Shown piece by piece: positions 19,854 through 31,570 of a stretch of 64,000 bases of DNA (position 1 is its first letter; each line of letters starts with the position of its first letter). Location: assembly GCF_003289965.1 (NCBI RefSeq), contig NZ_QMBQ01000003.1, forward strand, positions 620,001 to 684,000, given 5' to 3'. Below the pieces are notes generated by a model, which saw only the letters and a program-made list of their open reading frames with translations, ran no database searches and was not told the DNA's origin. The DNA comes from Mesorhizobium atlanticum. GTDB taxonomy: Bacteria > Pseudomonadota > Alphaproteobacteria > Rhizobiales > Rhizobiaceae. The translations under genes were made by a program, and so were the position numbers.

Positions 19854-21290
19854 ATGTTCGGGTTTGATGCATTTCGGACGGCCGGCGGATGGCGCCTTCC
19901 TGGCGCGATCGCGCTGGCGGTGTCGCTAGCTATGCTTGGCGCCGTCGCGCCGGCAAGGGCAGGCAATGACGTCGTCTATGTCTCGGCGAACAAGAACGCC
20001 TCGATCAAGGTCGCCAAGGGCAAGCCGAAGACGATCATGACGAGCGCGGCCTTCTACCAGATCGTCATCGGCGATCCGGAGATCGCCAACGTCAACCCGC
20101 TGACCGACAAGTCCTTCTATGTGCTGGGCAACAATCTCGGCACCACCGGCATCGCCCTGTTCGATCAGAACAAGCAGCTTGTCGGCACCATCGACATCGA
20201 GGTGACGCTGGACACCGACCAACTGGCCAGCACCATCCGCGCCAGCGTGCCCGACGCCAAGATCAAAGTCGGTTCGGCAAACGGCCGCGTCGTGTTGTCG
20301 GGCGAAGCCGACGATGCGGTCGCCGCCGACAAGGCCAGCAAGATCGCGTCGCGCTTTTCCGGCAATGAGGAAGTCATCAACTCGGTGAATATCTCGTCCT
20401 CGCAGCAGGTGCAGCTCAACGTCCGCTTCGTCGAGATCAACCGCCAGGCGGGACAAGATCTGGGCGCCAAATATGGCGCCAACTTTGCCTTTGGCATGGG
20501 CGGCCGCGACGTCATCATCGATCCGGGCACGGTGCCATCGGCTGGCACTGGCGAGATCATCGGTCGGCTGCTCTCCAATGGAGTCTCGATCGACATCGCC
20601 ATCAAGGCGCTGGAGGAACGCGGCCTGGCGCGGCGGCTTGCCGAGCCGAACCTGATTGCCCGTTCGGGCCAGACGGCGAGCTTCCTTGCCGGCGGCGAGT
20701 TCCCGATCCCGGTTTCGGAAGACAACGGCAAGATCAGCGTCACCTACAAGAAGTACGGCGTCGGCCTGGATTTCACGCCGACGGTGCTGAAGGACGGGCT
20801 CGTCAGCCTCGACATCGCGCCTGAAGTGTCCTCGATCGACCCGTCCGCTTCCATTCAGGTCAGCAGCGGCATTTCCATTCCGGCCTTCATCGTGCGTCGC
20901 GCCAGAACATCGGTCGATCTCAAGAACGGCCAGAGCTTCATGATCGCCGGCCTCCTGCAGTCGCAGAACGACATCACGACATCGCGGGTGCCGGGGATCG
21001 GCAAGCTACCGGTGCTCGGCCCGCTGTTTTCCTCGAAATCCTATCAGCGGCGCGAGACCGATCTGGTGATCATCGTCACGCCCTACCTGGTCAAGCCGGT
21101 CGATCCATCGAAGAAGATGGTCGAGCCGACCGACGGCACCCGGCCGGCAAGCGCCGCCGACTATTTCCTCAACAACACCGAGGAAGTGGACGCCTCGGCG
21201 CCGAAACGTCCGCTGGCGTTCGCCGACGGCGGCGCCGCCCGCTCCGTATCGGCCGCGTCCGGCCACTTCCTCGACCTGCCGAAGGACTAA
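19854..21290 (+). CDS. cpaC: Tad pilus outer-membrane secretin CpaC/RcpA
   Basis: A 478-residue type II/III secretin that forms the outer-membrane pore for the Flp pilus. A signal peptide (about residues 12-36, ending PARA) is followed by the pilus-associated N0-like domain (ASIKVAKGKPKTI), a BON-like stretch (GRVVLSGEADDAV), and the secretin core with LNVRFVEINRQ, the G-x-x-EIIGRLLSNG region, the V-P-G-like RVPGIGKLPVLGPLFSS and the C-terminal ETDLVIIVTPYLV. AGGGA lies just ahead of the ATG. It sits 30 bases after cpaB and 4 bases before the lipoprotein gene, clearly in one operon. Confidence 0.94.
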   Translation: MFGFDAFRTAGGWRLPGAIALAVSLAMLGAVAPARAGNDVVYVSANKNASIKVAKGKPKTIMTSAAFYQIVIGDPEIANVNPLTDKSFYVLGNNLGTTGIALFDQNKQLVGTIDIEVTLDTDQLASTIRASVPDAKIKVGSANGRVVLSGEADDAVAADKASKIASRFSGNEEVINSVNISSSQQVQLNVRFVEINRQAGQDLGAKYGANFAFGMGGRDVIIDPGTVPSAGTGEIIGRLLSNGVSIDIAIKALEERGLARRLAEPNLIARSGQTASFLAGGEFPIPVSEDNGKISVTYKKYGVGLDFTPTVLKDGLVSLDIAPEVSSIDPSASIQVSSGISIPAFIVRRARTSVDLKNGQSFMIAGLLQSQNDITTSRVPGIGKLPVLGPLFSSKSYQRRETDLVIIVTPYLVKPVDPSKKMVEPTDGTRPASAADYFLNNTEEVDASAPKRPLAFADGGAARSVSAASGHFLDLPKD

Positions 21291-21294
21291 GGCC

Positions 21295-21570
21295 ATGCGC
21301 AGCCTTTCTTGCATCGCTCTGCTCCTGGCCGGTTCTGTCGTCGGCGGCTGCACCAGCGACGACTATGTGCGCACCGAAGGGGTGACGCCGGGAGTCGGCA
21401 ACGCGCAGGCGTCCAACACCGCCATGCAGATGGTCGATCCGTGGAAATACGGCGTCCAGAACACAAGGCTTCTTGTGCCGGCTCAACGTCCGGGTTCCGA
21501 GACTGTCGCCGTCGGCGCGAAGGCCGGCGCCGCGTCCGCGCCGACGACATCATCAACGACTTCGAACTGA
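21295..21570 (+). CDS. Short lipoprotein of the Tad cluster, at the CpaD position
   Basis: A 91-residue lipoprotein with a lipobox ending VVGGC (lipidated Cys19). Its place between cpaC and cpaE is that of CpaD, but CpaD proteins are usually about 200 residues or more and this one is far shorter. The only CpaD-like feature is the segment NTAMQMVDPWKYGVQNTRL, which resembles the end region of CpaD-type proteins. It may be a reduced pilotin-like partner of the secretin. Spacing of 4 bases from cpaC and 14 to cpaE shows it is part of the operon. The lipoprotein call is firm, equivalence to CpaD is tentative. Confidence 0.78.
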   Translation: MRSLSCIALLLAGSVVGGCTSDDYVRTEGVTPGVGNAQASNTAMQMVDPWKYGVQNTRLLVPAQRPGSETVAVGAKAGAASAPTTSSTTSN

Positions 21571-21584
21571 CCGGGCGGGCGACG

Positions 21585-22799
21585 ATGGCATCTGCTACCA
21601 AGACCAAGAAGATCCTGCTCGTTTCCACCGACAGGACGTTTGTGCAGGACACGCGGACGGCTTTTGCGACCTCCGAGGTCATCGAGCTCCTGACGGTGGA
21701 AAAGAGCATCAATGAGCTGCGCGGCGAAGCCCTCGAGACCGATTTCGGCACCGTCATCGTCGATATGGACGCGGCCAAGCTCGAGGAGATCGAGTCGCTG
21801 CAGCGCGTCATGCGCCGGCTGGAGGGCAGCGTTCCCGTGGTCGTCGTCACCCAGGAATTCAACGCGGCGGCGGTGCGCATCCTGGTGCAGCTCAAGGTCG
21901 CCGATTTCCTGGTCAAGCCGATCACGACGGCCGACCTCGTGCGTTCGGTCGTCCGTGCGTTGCAGGGGCCGGGGCGGGAAGAGAACACAGAATCCCATAT
22001 CTATACGTTCATGCCGGCCGCCGGCGGCGTCGGCACCACCACGCTCGCCCTGCAGACAGCCTTCCAACTGCATCATTCGGTGACGCGCGGCGCCTCGACA
22101 TGCGTGGTCGACCTGAACTTCCAGCAGGGCGCCTGCGCCGAATATCTCGACCTCGAACCGCGCTTCGACATCACGGAAATCGAAAATCAGCCGGAGCGCC
22201 TCGACCGGCAACTGCTCGATGTGATGCTGTCCAAGCATGCGAGCGGGCTATGCGTGCTTGCCGCTCCCACGCGCCCCTCGGACATGCGCTCGTTCAAGAC
22301 CGATGTGGTGGTTCGCATGCTCGACCTCGTGGCGGCTTATTTCGACAATGTCGTCATCGATATGCCGCGCACCTGGTTCCCCTGGACCGAGACCGTGCTC
22401 TTGGGCTCCAACAAGCTCTATATCGTCGCCGAGATGACGGTGCCTTGCCTGCGCCATACGCAGCGCCTCATCCAGGCCGTCTATGAGACCGCCGGCAAGG
22501 AAGTGAAGCCCAACGTCATCGTCAACCGCTTCGAGCAGAAGATGTTCGACAGCGGCATCAAACAGGCCGATGTCCAGGAGATACTCGGCGAGCATTTCGT
22601 CGGCGGCATCTCCAACAACTACCGGTTGGTGCGCGAGGCCGTCGACCGCGGCGTGCCGTTGCACGCCATCGACCCCAACGCCAATGTCGTCAACGACCTG
22701 AAGAAGATCATCCTGCCGGAGGAGGCCGTCCAGACCACGGTCAAGTCGAATTCGCTGTTCGGCCTTGGCAAGGGCCTGCTTAGGAGGAAGGCGGGATGA
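21585..22799 (+). CDS. cpaE: Pilus assembly protein CpaE/TadZ (ParA/MinD-like)
   Basis: A 404-residue protein that places the Tad machine in the cell. Residues about 8-125 form a degenerate receiver-like domain (KKILLVSTDRTF, then VIVDMDAA, and a final DFLVKP). The second part is a MinD/ParA-like ATPase domain with the P-loop reading AAGGVGTTTLALQ, in which the usual Walker lysines are absent; atypical P-loops are known in TadZ proteins. A later VVIDMPRTW strand gives the Walker B-like aspartate. The stop codon overlaps the cpaF start by 4 bases. Confidence 0.92.
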   Translation: MASATKTKKILLVSTDRTFVQDTRTAFATSEVIELLTVEKSINELRGEALETDFGTVIVDMDAAKLEEIESLQRVMRRLEGSVPVVVVTQEFNAAAVRILVQLKVADFLVKPITTADLVRSVVRALQGPGREENTESHIYTFMPAAGGVGTTTLALQTAFQLHHSVTRGASTCVVDLNFQQGACAEYLDLEPRFDITEIENQPERLDRQLLDVMLSKHASGLCVLAAPTRPSDMRSFKTDVVVRMLDLVAAYFDNVVIDMPRTWFPWTETVLLGSNKLYIVAEMTVPCLRHTQRLIQAVYETAGKEVKPNVIVNRFEQKMFDSGIKQADVQEILGEHFVGGISNNYRLVREAVDRGVPLHAIDPNANVVNDLKKIILPEEAVQTTVKSNSLFGLGKGLLRRKAG

Positions 22800-24217
22800 A
22801 CAGTCGCTTTTCCAACCTGCAGAACCGTGACCTTCGCCCGCAGCGGGCGCCGGAGCCCACGCCAGTGGTGCACAATGCGGTGATCATCCCGACGACCCGC
22901 AAGCCGGCGCCGCCGAAGCCGGAAGCGGCGCCCGCAAAAAGTGCCAACAAGGTGCTCGACGCGCGCGTGCGCATCCACCGCATGCTGCTCGAGGAGATCA
23001 ACCTCGTGGCGCTGGAGCGACTGCCCAAGGACGAAATGCGCAGGCAGGTGCATGAATTCGTCTCGGAAAAGACGCGCGAGGAGCGGATGGCGATCAACAT
23101 CGCCGAGCTCGATGCGCTGGTCGACGACATCGTTGACGAGATGGTCGGCCTCGGCCCGCTCGAGCCGTTGCTCAAGGACCCCGAGATCAACGACATCCTG
23201 ATCAACGGCCACGAGAACTGCTTCGTCGAAAAGCGCGGTAAGCTGCAGCAGGTCCACATCCCATTCAAGGATGAAGCGCATCTGCTTAGAATCATTAATA
23301 AAATCGTCGCGGCGGTCGGCCGCCGCGTCGATGAATCGCAACCGATGGTCGACGCCCGCATGCTCGACGGCTCGCGCTTCAACGCGGCGATCCGCCCGGT
23401 CGGCGTCGACGGGCCGCTGGTGTCGATCCGCAAATTCTCCAAGAACAAGCTCGGCCTGCACAAGCTGGTCGAGTTCGGCGCTATCACCCAGAACATGGCC
23501 GAGGTGCTGGCGGCGGCGGTGCACGCCCGCAAGACCACGATCATCTCCGGAGGCACCGGCACCGGCAAGACGACTATGCTCAATGCGCTGTCTGCCTTCA
23601 TCCCGGAAGACGAGCGCCTGATCACCATCGAGGACGCGGCCGAGCTGCAATTGCAGCAGCCGCATGTGGCGCGCATGGAGACGCGCCCGGCCAACATCGA
23701 GGGCCACGGCGAACTGAAGCAGCGCGACCTGGTCAAGAACGCGCTGCGCATGCGTCCCGACCGTGTGATCCTCGGCGAGTGCCGCGGCGAGGAAGCCTTC
23801 GACATGCTGCAGGCGATGAACACCGGCCATGAAGGCTCGATGGCCACCATTCATGCCAACACGCCGCGCGACGCGATCTCGCGTCTGGAACAGATGCTCG
23901 GCATGACCGGCATGCCGATGACGGTGCAGTCGATACGCAGCCAGATAGCGAGCGCCATCGACATCATCGTGCAGCTGACGCGCCTTTCCGACGGCAAGCG
24001 CAAGGTGACCAGCGTCGCCGAGGTGACCGGCATGGAAGGCGATGTCATCCAGATGCAGGAAATATTCCGCTTCGTGCGCACCGGCATGGAGGCGGACGGC
24101 AAGATCCTCGGGCACTTCGAGGCGACCGGCATCCGCCCGCGCTTCCTCGAGGACCTGCGCAACATGGGCATCGAATTCCCGGGCAAGTATTTCGAACCCG
24201 GCCGGCCGCAGGACTAG
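22796..24217 (+). CDS. cpaF: Tad pilus secretion ATPase CpaF/TadA
   Basis: A 473-residue type II/IV secretion ATPase that powers pilus extension and probably retraction. After a Pro-rich N-terminal lead come the N-terminal domain with INDILINGHENCFVE, the Walker A GGTGTGKT (Lys258), the acidic ITIEDAAELQL box, a His box (NTGHEGSMATIHANTP) and the Walker B region RPDRVILGECRGEE. Length is typical. The ATG lies inside the cpaE stop (ATGA overlap), so translation is coupled. It acts at the inner membrane with TadB and TadC. Confidence 0.96.
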   Translation: MNSRFSNLQNRDLRPQRAPEPTPVVHNAVIIPTTRKPAPPKPEAAPAKSANKVLDARVRIHRMLLEEINLVALERLPKDEMRRQVHEFVSEKTREERMAINIAELDALVDDIVDEMVGLGPLEPLLKDPEINDILINGHENCFVEKRGKLQQVHIPFKDEAHLLRIINKIVAAVGRRVDESQPMVDARMLDGSRFNAAIRPVGVDGPLVSIRKFSKNKLGLHKLVEFGAITQNMAEVLAAAVHARKTTIISGGTGTGKTTMLNALSAFIPEDERLITIEDAAELQLQQPHVARMETRPANIEGHGELKQRDLVKNALRMRPDRVILGECRGEEAFDMLQAMNTGHEGSMATIHANTPRDAISRLEQMLGMTGMPMTVQSIRSQIASAIDIIVQLTRLSDGKRKVTSVAEVTGMEGDVIQMQEIFRFVRTGMEADGKILGHFEATGIRPRFLEDLRNMGIEFPGKYFEPGRPQD

Positions 24218-24221
24218 GCCG

Positions 24222-25187
24222 GTGTTCGAGGGATTCAGCCCGATATACGCCGTGTACGCAGCGGCGGCGCTCACCGGCATCATGATCGCCGAGGGCTGCT
24301 ACCTGCTCTATGCCGGGCGCAGCGACAAGCGCATGGCGATCAACCGCCGCATGAAGCTCGCCGAGAACAAGATCAGCCAGGAGCAGGTGCTGATCCAACT
24401 GCGCAAGGAGCGCGGGATCGAGGGCCACAGCTCCGTCTTCTCCCTCGACCGTTTCCGCGCCCTGCGCACGCAGTCCGGCATGACCACGCCGTTGCCGAAG
24501 TTCCTGATGATCACATCGGGGGTCGCTTTCGCGCTGGCGCTTCTCACGATTTGGAAGGGCTTGCCCCTTCTGTTCGGCCTGATCCTGTTTCTCATACTGC
24601 TGCCGGTGCTTCCGGTGATGGCGATGCGATTCATGCGCAAGCGCCGGCACAAGCGGTTCGGGATACAGTTGCCCGAGGCGCTGGAACTGATCACGCGCGG
24701 CTTGAAGGCCGGCCATCCGGTGCCGGTGGCGATCGCCATGGTGGCGCGCGAGATGGCCGATCCCATCGGCACCGAGTTCGGCGTCGTCGCCGACGAGGTG
24801 ACCTACGGCTCGGACCTGGTGTCGGCGCTGAACAATCTGTTCGACCGGGTGGGGCATGAGGACCTGCCGCTGTTCGTCACGGCCGTGTCGATCCAGAGCA
24901 GTTCGGGCGGCAATCTGCGCGAGATCCTCGACGGTCTGTCCGGGACGATCCGCGAGCGCGGCAAGCTGCGCCGCAAGGTGCGCGCCATCTCGACCGAAGG
25001 GCGCGTGTCTGCCTACATCCTGACCGCGGTGCCGGCGCTTCTGTTCACCGCCATCATGGTGCTGATGCCGCAATTCTACCAGGATGTCTGGGACGAGCCG
25101 AAGACCTGGTACATGCTGAGCGGAGCCATCCTGTGGCTGCTGCTCGGCAACGCCATCATGTTCAAGATGTCGAATTTCAGGTTCTGA
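24222..25187 (+). CDS. tadB: Tad pilus inner-membrane protein TadB (type II secretion F family)
   Basis: A 321-residue polytopic membrane protein of the T2SF family, part of the inner-membrane platform on which CpaF acts. It has an N-terminal helix, a pair of helices around residues 90-130 (FALALLTIWKGLPLLFGL), the cytosolic GspF domain (LPEALELITRGLKAGHPV, then VSIQSSSGGNLREILDGL) and C-terminal helices (AYILTAVPALLFTAIMVLM). GTG at 24222, 4 bases after the cpaF stop with AGG close ahead, is the likely start; ATG at 24282 is a later alternative. Confidence 0.92.
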   Translation: MFEGFSPIYAVYAAAALTGIMIAEGCYLLYAGRSDKRMAINRRMKLAENKISQEQVLIQLRKERGIEGHSSVFSLDRFRALRTQSGMTTPLPKFLMITSGVAFALALLTIWKGLPLLFGLILFLILLPVLPVMAMRFMRKRRHKRFGIQLPEALELITRGLKAGHPVPVAIAMVAREMADPIGTEFGVVADEVTYGSDLVSALNNLFDRVGHEDLPLFVTAVSIQSSSGGNLREILDGLSGTIRERGKLRRKVRAISTEGRVSAYILTAVPALLFTAIMVLMPQFYQDVWDEPKTWYMLSGAILWLLLGNAIMFKMSNFRF

Positions 25188-25188
25188 A

Positions 25189-26154
25189 ATGGAAGACGTC
25201 ATCCGCTTCCTCGCTTCGCTCGCGCCGACGTCGCTGATGCCGGTCGCCGTGCTGCTCCTGGTGCTGGGCGGCGGCGCCGTCGCCTGGCCGCTTGTGCTCG
25301 CCAAGGGCGATCGCGGCGAGGTCAAGCGCCGGCTGAAGGTCGAGGTGGTGCTGCCGGCCGAGCAGGCGGAGGCTGCGCCCAAGAAGAGCACCAGCGCCGT
25401 GCGCGAGAAGGCGGTGAAACGGGCGCAGGAGTTCTATGCCAAGAGCGACCCGGAAAATGTCGCGCGGCTGCGCATGAAGCTCATCCAGGCCGGCTATATG
25501 GAGCCGCGCGCCGTCGGGATGTTCTTCCTGATCCGCTTCGCCACCCTGATCGGCGCGGCGTTGGGCGCGTTCCTGATTAACCATTGGGCGGCAAGCGCCG
25601 AGTCGACCATGACCAGCCGCTGGACCTTCATCATCCTGTCGGGCGCCGGCGGCTACTTCATGCCTGGCCTGGTGCTGACGCAGAAGGTTCGGGAGAAGAT
25701 GCGCGAATACCGCAACGGCTTTCCCGATTTCATGGATCTGATGATCGTCTGCTCCGATGCCGGCATGAGCATGGAGGCCGGCATCGAGCGGGTCTCAAGA
25801 GAGCTTTCCAGGACCTATCCGTCGCTCAGCCAGAACCTGATCCTGGTGTCGCTGGAACTGCGGGCCGGGCGCAGCCTCGACGACGCGCTCAAGGCGCTCG
25901 CCGATCGTCTCAGCCTCGACGAGGTGCGCTCCTTCGCGACGCTGCTGCAGCAATCCAAGGAACTCGGCACCAGCCTGTCGGGCTCGCTGCGCGTCTTCTC
26001 CGACGAAATGCGGCACAAGCGCATGTCGCTGGCGGAGGAAAAGGCGCATGCCTTGCCGGCCAAGATGTCGGTGCCGGTGACGGTCTGCATCCTGCCGGTG
26101 GTGCTGATGATCGCCATTATTCCGATCATTGTGAAGCTGACCACCCACCATTAA
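25189..26154 (+). CDS. tadC: Tad pilus inner-membrane protein TadC (type II secretion F family)
   Basis: A 321-residue paralogue of TadB and its platform partner. It has an N-terminal helix (PVAVLLLVLGGGAVAWPL), a middle helix pair (about residues 104-165), the T2SF domain with GFPDFMDLMIVCSDAGMSME and QSKELGTSLSGSLRVFSDEM, and a final helix (VCILPVVLMIAIIPIIVKL). It begins one base after the tadB stop. The 139-base gap to tadD may contain a promoter, so tadD could be partly independent. Confidence 0.92.
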   Translation: MEDVIRFLASLAPTSLMPVAVLLLVLGGGAVAWPLVLAKGDRGEVKRRLKVEVVLPAEQAEAAPKKSTSAVREKAVKRAQEFYAKSDPENVARLRMKLIQAGYMEPRAVGMFFLIRFATLIGAALGAFLINHWAASAESTMTSRWTFIILSGAGGYFMPGLVLTQKVREKMREYRNGFPDFMDLMIVCSDAGMSMEAGIERVSRELSRTYPSLSQNLILVSLELRAGRSLDDALKALADRLSLDEVRSFATLLQQSKELGTSLSGSLRVFSDEMRHKRMSLAEEKAHALPAKMSVPVTVCILPVVLMIAIIPIIVKLTTHH

Positions 26155-26293
26155 TCCAGGCGCCCTGCGCTGGTTAACACATCCTTGGCGCGCAACCAAA
26201 ATTTAGCTGCATTTCGGCACCGAAGCTTAATCGCTCTGCTGTATCGTCTTTTCCTGAAGAACGACCCGGCAAATCGGGCGACGGGGCAGGGGC

Positions 26294-26767
26294 ATGCGTC
26301 AGAGACTTCCCACGGCAGCGGCGGCGTTGGCAGCCATTTTGATGATTACGGGCTGCACGACGAGCAACAACGTCGACACGACCAAGACGACGGCGATCCA
26401 GCCGGTGGCCAAGGATGTCAGCGCCAACGATCTCGTCGAAGGCAAGGCGCAGTTCCGCGAGGCGAATTTCGGCCTGGCCGAACAGCATTTCCGCAAGGCG
26501 GTCGAGCTCAGATCCGACAATGCCGAAGCCTGGATGGGGCTTGCCGCATCCTATGACGAACTAGGCCGTTTCGACTTCGCAGATCGCGCCTATGCGCAGT
26601 TGTTGAAGGTCGCCGGCCGCAAGCCACAGATCGTCAACAATATGGGTTATTCGCAGCTCCTTCGCGGCAACAAGAAGAAGGCGCGCGCGCTGCTGCTCGA
26701 GGCCAAGGCCGGCATGGCCGATCAGACGGTGGTCAACGCCAATCTGGCACTTCTGAACAAGAGCTAG
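26294..26767 (+). CDS. tadD: TPR lipoprotein TadD
   Basis: A 157-residue outer-membrane-type lipoprotein with a lipobox ending LMITGC (Cys21). It carries about three tetratricopeptide repeats: GKAQFREANFGLAEQHFRKA, then AEAWMGLAASYDELGRFDFA and NNMGYSQLLRGNKKKARALL. TadD proteins help secretin or pilus assembly in Tad systems. It ends the pilus cluster; no tadE, tadF, tadG, pilin or prepilin peptidase gene follows. Confidence 0.9.
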   Translation: MRQRLPTAAAALAAILMITGCTTSNNVDTTKTTAIQPVAKDVSANDLVEGKAQFREANFGLAEQHFRKAVELRSDNAEAWMGLAASYDELGRFDFADRAYAQLLKVAGRKPQIVNNMGYSQLLRGNKKKARALLLEAKAGMADQTVVNANLALLNKS

Positions 26768-27183
26768 AGCCTATCGGGCTTTGGGTTGAACAGTTCCGCC
26801 CGAATTCCTCAGCCGCCGGCCGAACGCCGTTTCGGCGAAACGGGACAAGTTCCCCGGTATGACTTTCGTTTGTCGATTGGCGAAATCAAAGCGGCAGGGT
26901 TGAATTTCCAGCTGGCGGACGCACGCCTGTCAACCGGCTTACCAGGTGTGCAACGTCGGGCGAATATCGTTTTTCGCGTGGATCGCCTCGCGCTCCTGAA
27001 AAAGAACTGTCTCAATATAAACCAACAATTTCCAGTCTTCGCGTCTGCTGGATGCAGTGGTGGATGCTTTGTAAACCTTGTCGGAAGGTTGGGTTGAAAG
27101 GTTAGCTGAAAACGGTATCAGCGGGCCGCCGTTAACCTAGAATGCAGCGTCACTGACGACTCCCAAGAGGCGGCGGCTCAACA
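26768..27183. other. Intergenic region between tadD and the diguanylate cyclase gene
   Basis: These 416 bases contain no gene I can support. A 103-codon frame exists on the plus strand, but it has no ribosome site and no protein-like pattern. The last 60 bases probably hold the promoter and leader of the GGDEF gene. A nested imperfect inverted repeat (GGTTA ... TAACC enclosing AACGG ... CCGTT) lies at about 27100-27137 and could be a regulatory site. No rho-independent terminator with a T-tract is evident after tadD. Confidence 0.5.
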
Positions 27184-28356
27184 ATGTTGGATTTTAGTTC
27201 GCTCCTGCTCGCGGCGGCGTTGTCGGGCACGTGCCTCAGCATCACCATGCTTGCGATCTGGCTCACCGCCCCGCGGGCGCGCTTCGTGCTGACGGTGGCG
27301 TGCGGCATCCTTGTGCTTGTCGCGCATGTCGTTCTGTTCTGGCAATACACCAAGGAACCTAACCCCTGGCTCTGCCAGGCAGTGCTGGTGCTGCTCAGCC
27401 TGGGCTTCCTCATCATCTGCATGTCGGCGATGCAATCTCTGGGCGTCGGCAACCATAGTAGCGTTGTTCTGCCGACGCTGGTTGCGATGGCTGCCTGCGC
27501 GGTGGTCACCTATGTCGGTTTCGACGGCGTCGGCTTCCAGATCACCTACGCGACCGTGACGGCGCTGCTTGCCGCGATCGGGGCGATGTTCTGGACAAAG
27601 GGAGATCACGACCGCCGGATCCTGCTTGTCGTTTCGTTCCTGAGCGGCGCCTGCGGCCTGTCCTTCGCGCTGTGCGGCCTGGTGCTGCTCGCCAGGGGGC
27701 AATGGGTGCTTGGCGCGGCGCCTGACAATTGGGCGGAGCGGCTGAACTCCGTCGTCGCGGTCGCCTGCATGACGGGCCTGGGCGCGCTGACGCTTTCGTT
27801 GCACCATCTGCAGGCGCAGATCGAGCTCAAGGCCGAGACGATGACCGATCCGCTGACCGGCCTGATGAACCGCAGGGCGCTCAACGAGCTTTACGGCGAC
27901 CGCAGCTTCGGTCCGTTCATGGCGATCGCCATGTTCGATCTCGACCATTTCAAGACGACCAACGATGTCTTCGGCCATCCCGTCGGCGACATGGTTCTTT
28001 GCCGCTTCGCGGCGGTGATCAAGAAATACGGCAGGACAGGGGTCGACGCCTTCCGGCTCGGCGGCGAGGAATTCGCGCTCGTCATGTCGCGGATCACGCC
28101 TGAAAAGGCGCATGACATGGCAAGCCGGATCGGCGTCGCCTTCGGTACCGAGATCGTCGCGACGCATCGCGGCCCGCTGCGCAGCAGTGTCAGCGGCGGC
28201 ATGGGATTCGGCTCGGCCGTGGGCCTTCCCCTGGACGAGGTGCTGGCGCAAGCGGACGCCGCGCTTTACGCGGCCAAGCGTGCCGGGCGCAACCGTGTCA
28301 TCGCTGAGAACAAAATGGGCCAGCCCGATGCCGGGCCGGCCCTGAAAACCGCTTGA
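27184..28356 (+). CDS. Membrane-bound GGDEF diguanylate cyclase
   Basis: A 390-residue enzyme predicted to make cyclic di-GMP. The first about 200 residues hold six to seven hydrophobic helices forming an unclassified membrane sensor. The GGDEF domain follows from about residue 218 (MTDPLTGLMNRRAL) with the substrate-binding FDLDHFKTTND and the active-site G293-G-E-E-F297. The upstream RxxD inhibitory site is absent, since the residues at that position read RTGV. It lies just behind the pilus operon, and cyclic di-GMP often controls pili and surface attachment, but a direct link is inference. It is convergent with gcvP. Confidence 0.92.
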   Translation: MLDFSSLLLAAALSGTCLSITMLAIWLTAPRARFVLTVACGILVLVAHVVLFWQYTKEPNPWLCQAVLVLLSLGFLIICMSAMQSLGVGNHSSVVLPTLVAMAACAVVTYVGFDGVGFQITYATVTALLAAIGAMFWTKGDHDRRILLVVSFLSGACGLSFALCGLVLLARGQWVLGAAPDNWAERLNSVVAVACMTGLGALTLSLHHLQAQIELKAETMTDPLTGLMNRRALNELYGDRSFGPFMAIAMFDLDHFKTTNDVFGHPVGDMVLCRFAAVIKKYGRTGVDAFRLGGEEFALVMSRITPEKAHDMASRIGVAFGTEIVATHRGPLRSSVSGGMGFGSAVGLPLDEVLAQADAALYAAKRAGRNRVIAENKMGQPDAGPALKTA

Positions 28357-28370
28357 GTAGGGTCTAGCGG

Positions 28371-31178
<2,808 letters not shown>

Positions 31179-31194
31179 TTCCAAGATCCTGTTG

Positions 31195-31563
31195 TCAGCC
31201 GATATGGGCTCTGTAGGCGGCCTCATCCATGAGGCTGTCGAGTTGGCTTTCGTTGGAGAGCTTCATCTTCCAGAGCCAACCGTCGCCGGTCGCCGCCGAA
31301 TTGACCAGCGAAGGGTCGGCCGACAGTGAGCCGTTGGCCTCGGTGATCTCGCCGTCGACCGGCGCGTAAACGTCCGAAGCCGCCTTGACGGATTCGACGA
31401 CGACGGCTGTATCGCCCTTGGCGAGCTTGCGGCCGATTTCCGGCAACTCGACGAAAACGAGATCGCCGAGCTGCTCCTGCGCATAGTCGGTGATGCCGAC
31501 AGTGGCGACGCCGCCTTCTACGCGCAGCCATTCATGGTCTTCAGTGAAATAGGTCTTTGCCAT
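31195..31563 (-). CDS. gcvH: Glycine cleavage system H protein
   Basis: A 122-residue lipoyl carrier that shuttles the aminomethyl group between GcvP, GcvT and the L protein. The lipoylated lysine is Lys60 in ESVKAASD. The beta-barrel lipoyl-domain pattern (EHEWL-type start [19 protein letters not shown], then [13 protein letters not shown]) is complete. It starts 8 bases after the gcvT stop with a moderate ribosome site (GGAAAT region upstream). Length is normal. Confidence 0.97.
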   Translation of the reverse strand: MAKTYFTEDHEWLRVEGGVATVGITDYAQEQLGDLVFVELPEIGRKLAKGDTAVVVESVKAASDVYAPVDGEITEANGSLSADPSLVNSAATGDGWLWKMKLSNESQLDSLMDEAAYRAHIG

Positions 31564-31570
31564 CTGGAAA

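Noticed and set aside
22619..24283. A 554-codon frame antisense to cpaF
   Set aside because: It covers a certain gene on the other strand and has a composition typical of antisense translations (His, Asp, Arg-rich).
26786..27097. A 103-codon frame in the gap after tadD
   Set aside because: No ribosome site and no recognisable pattern.
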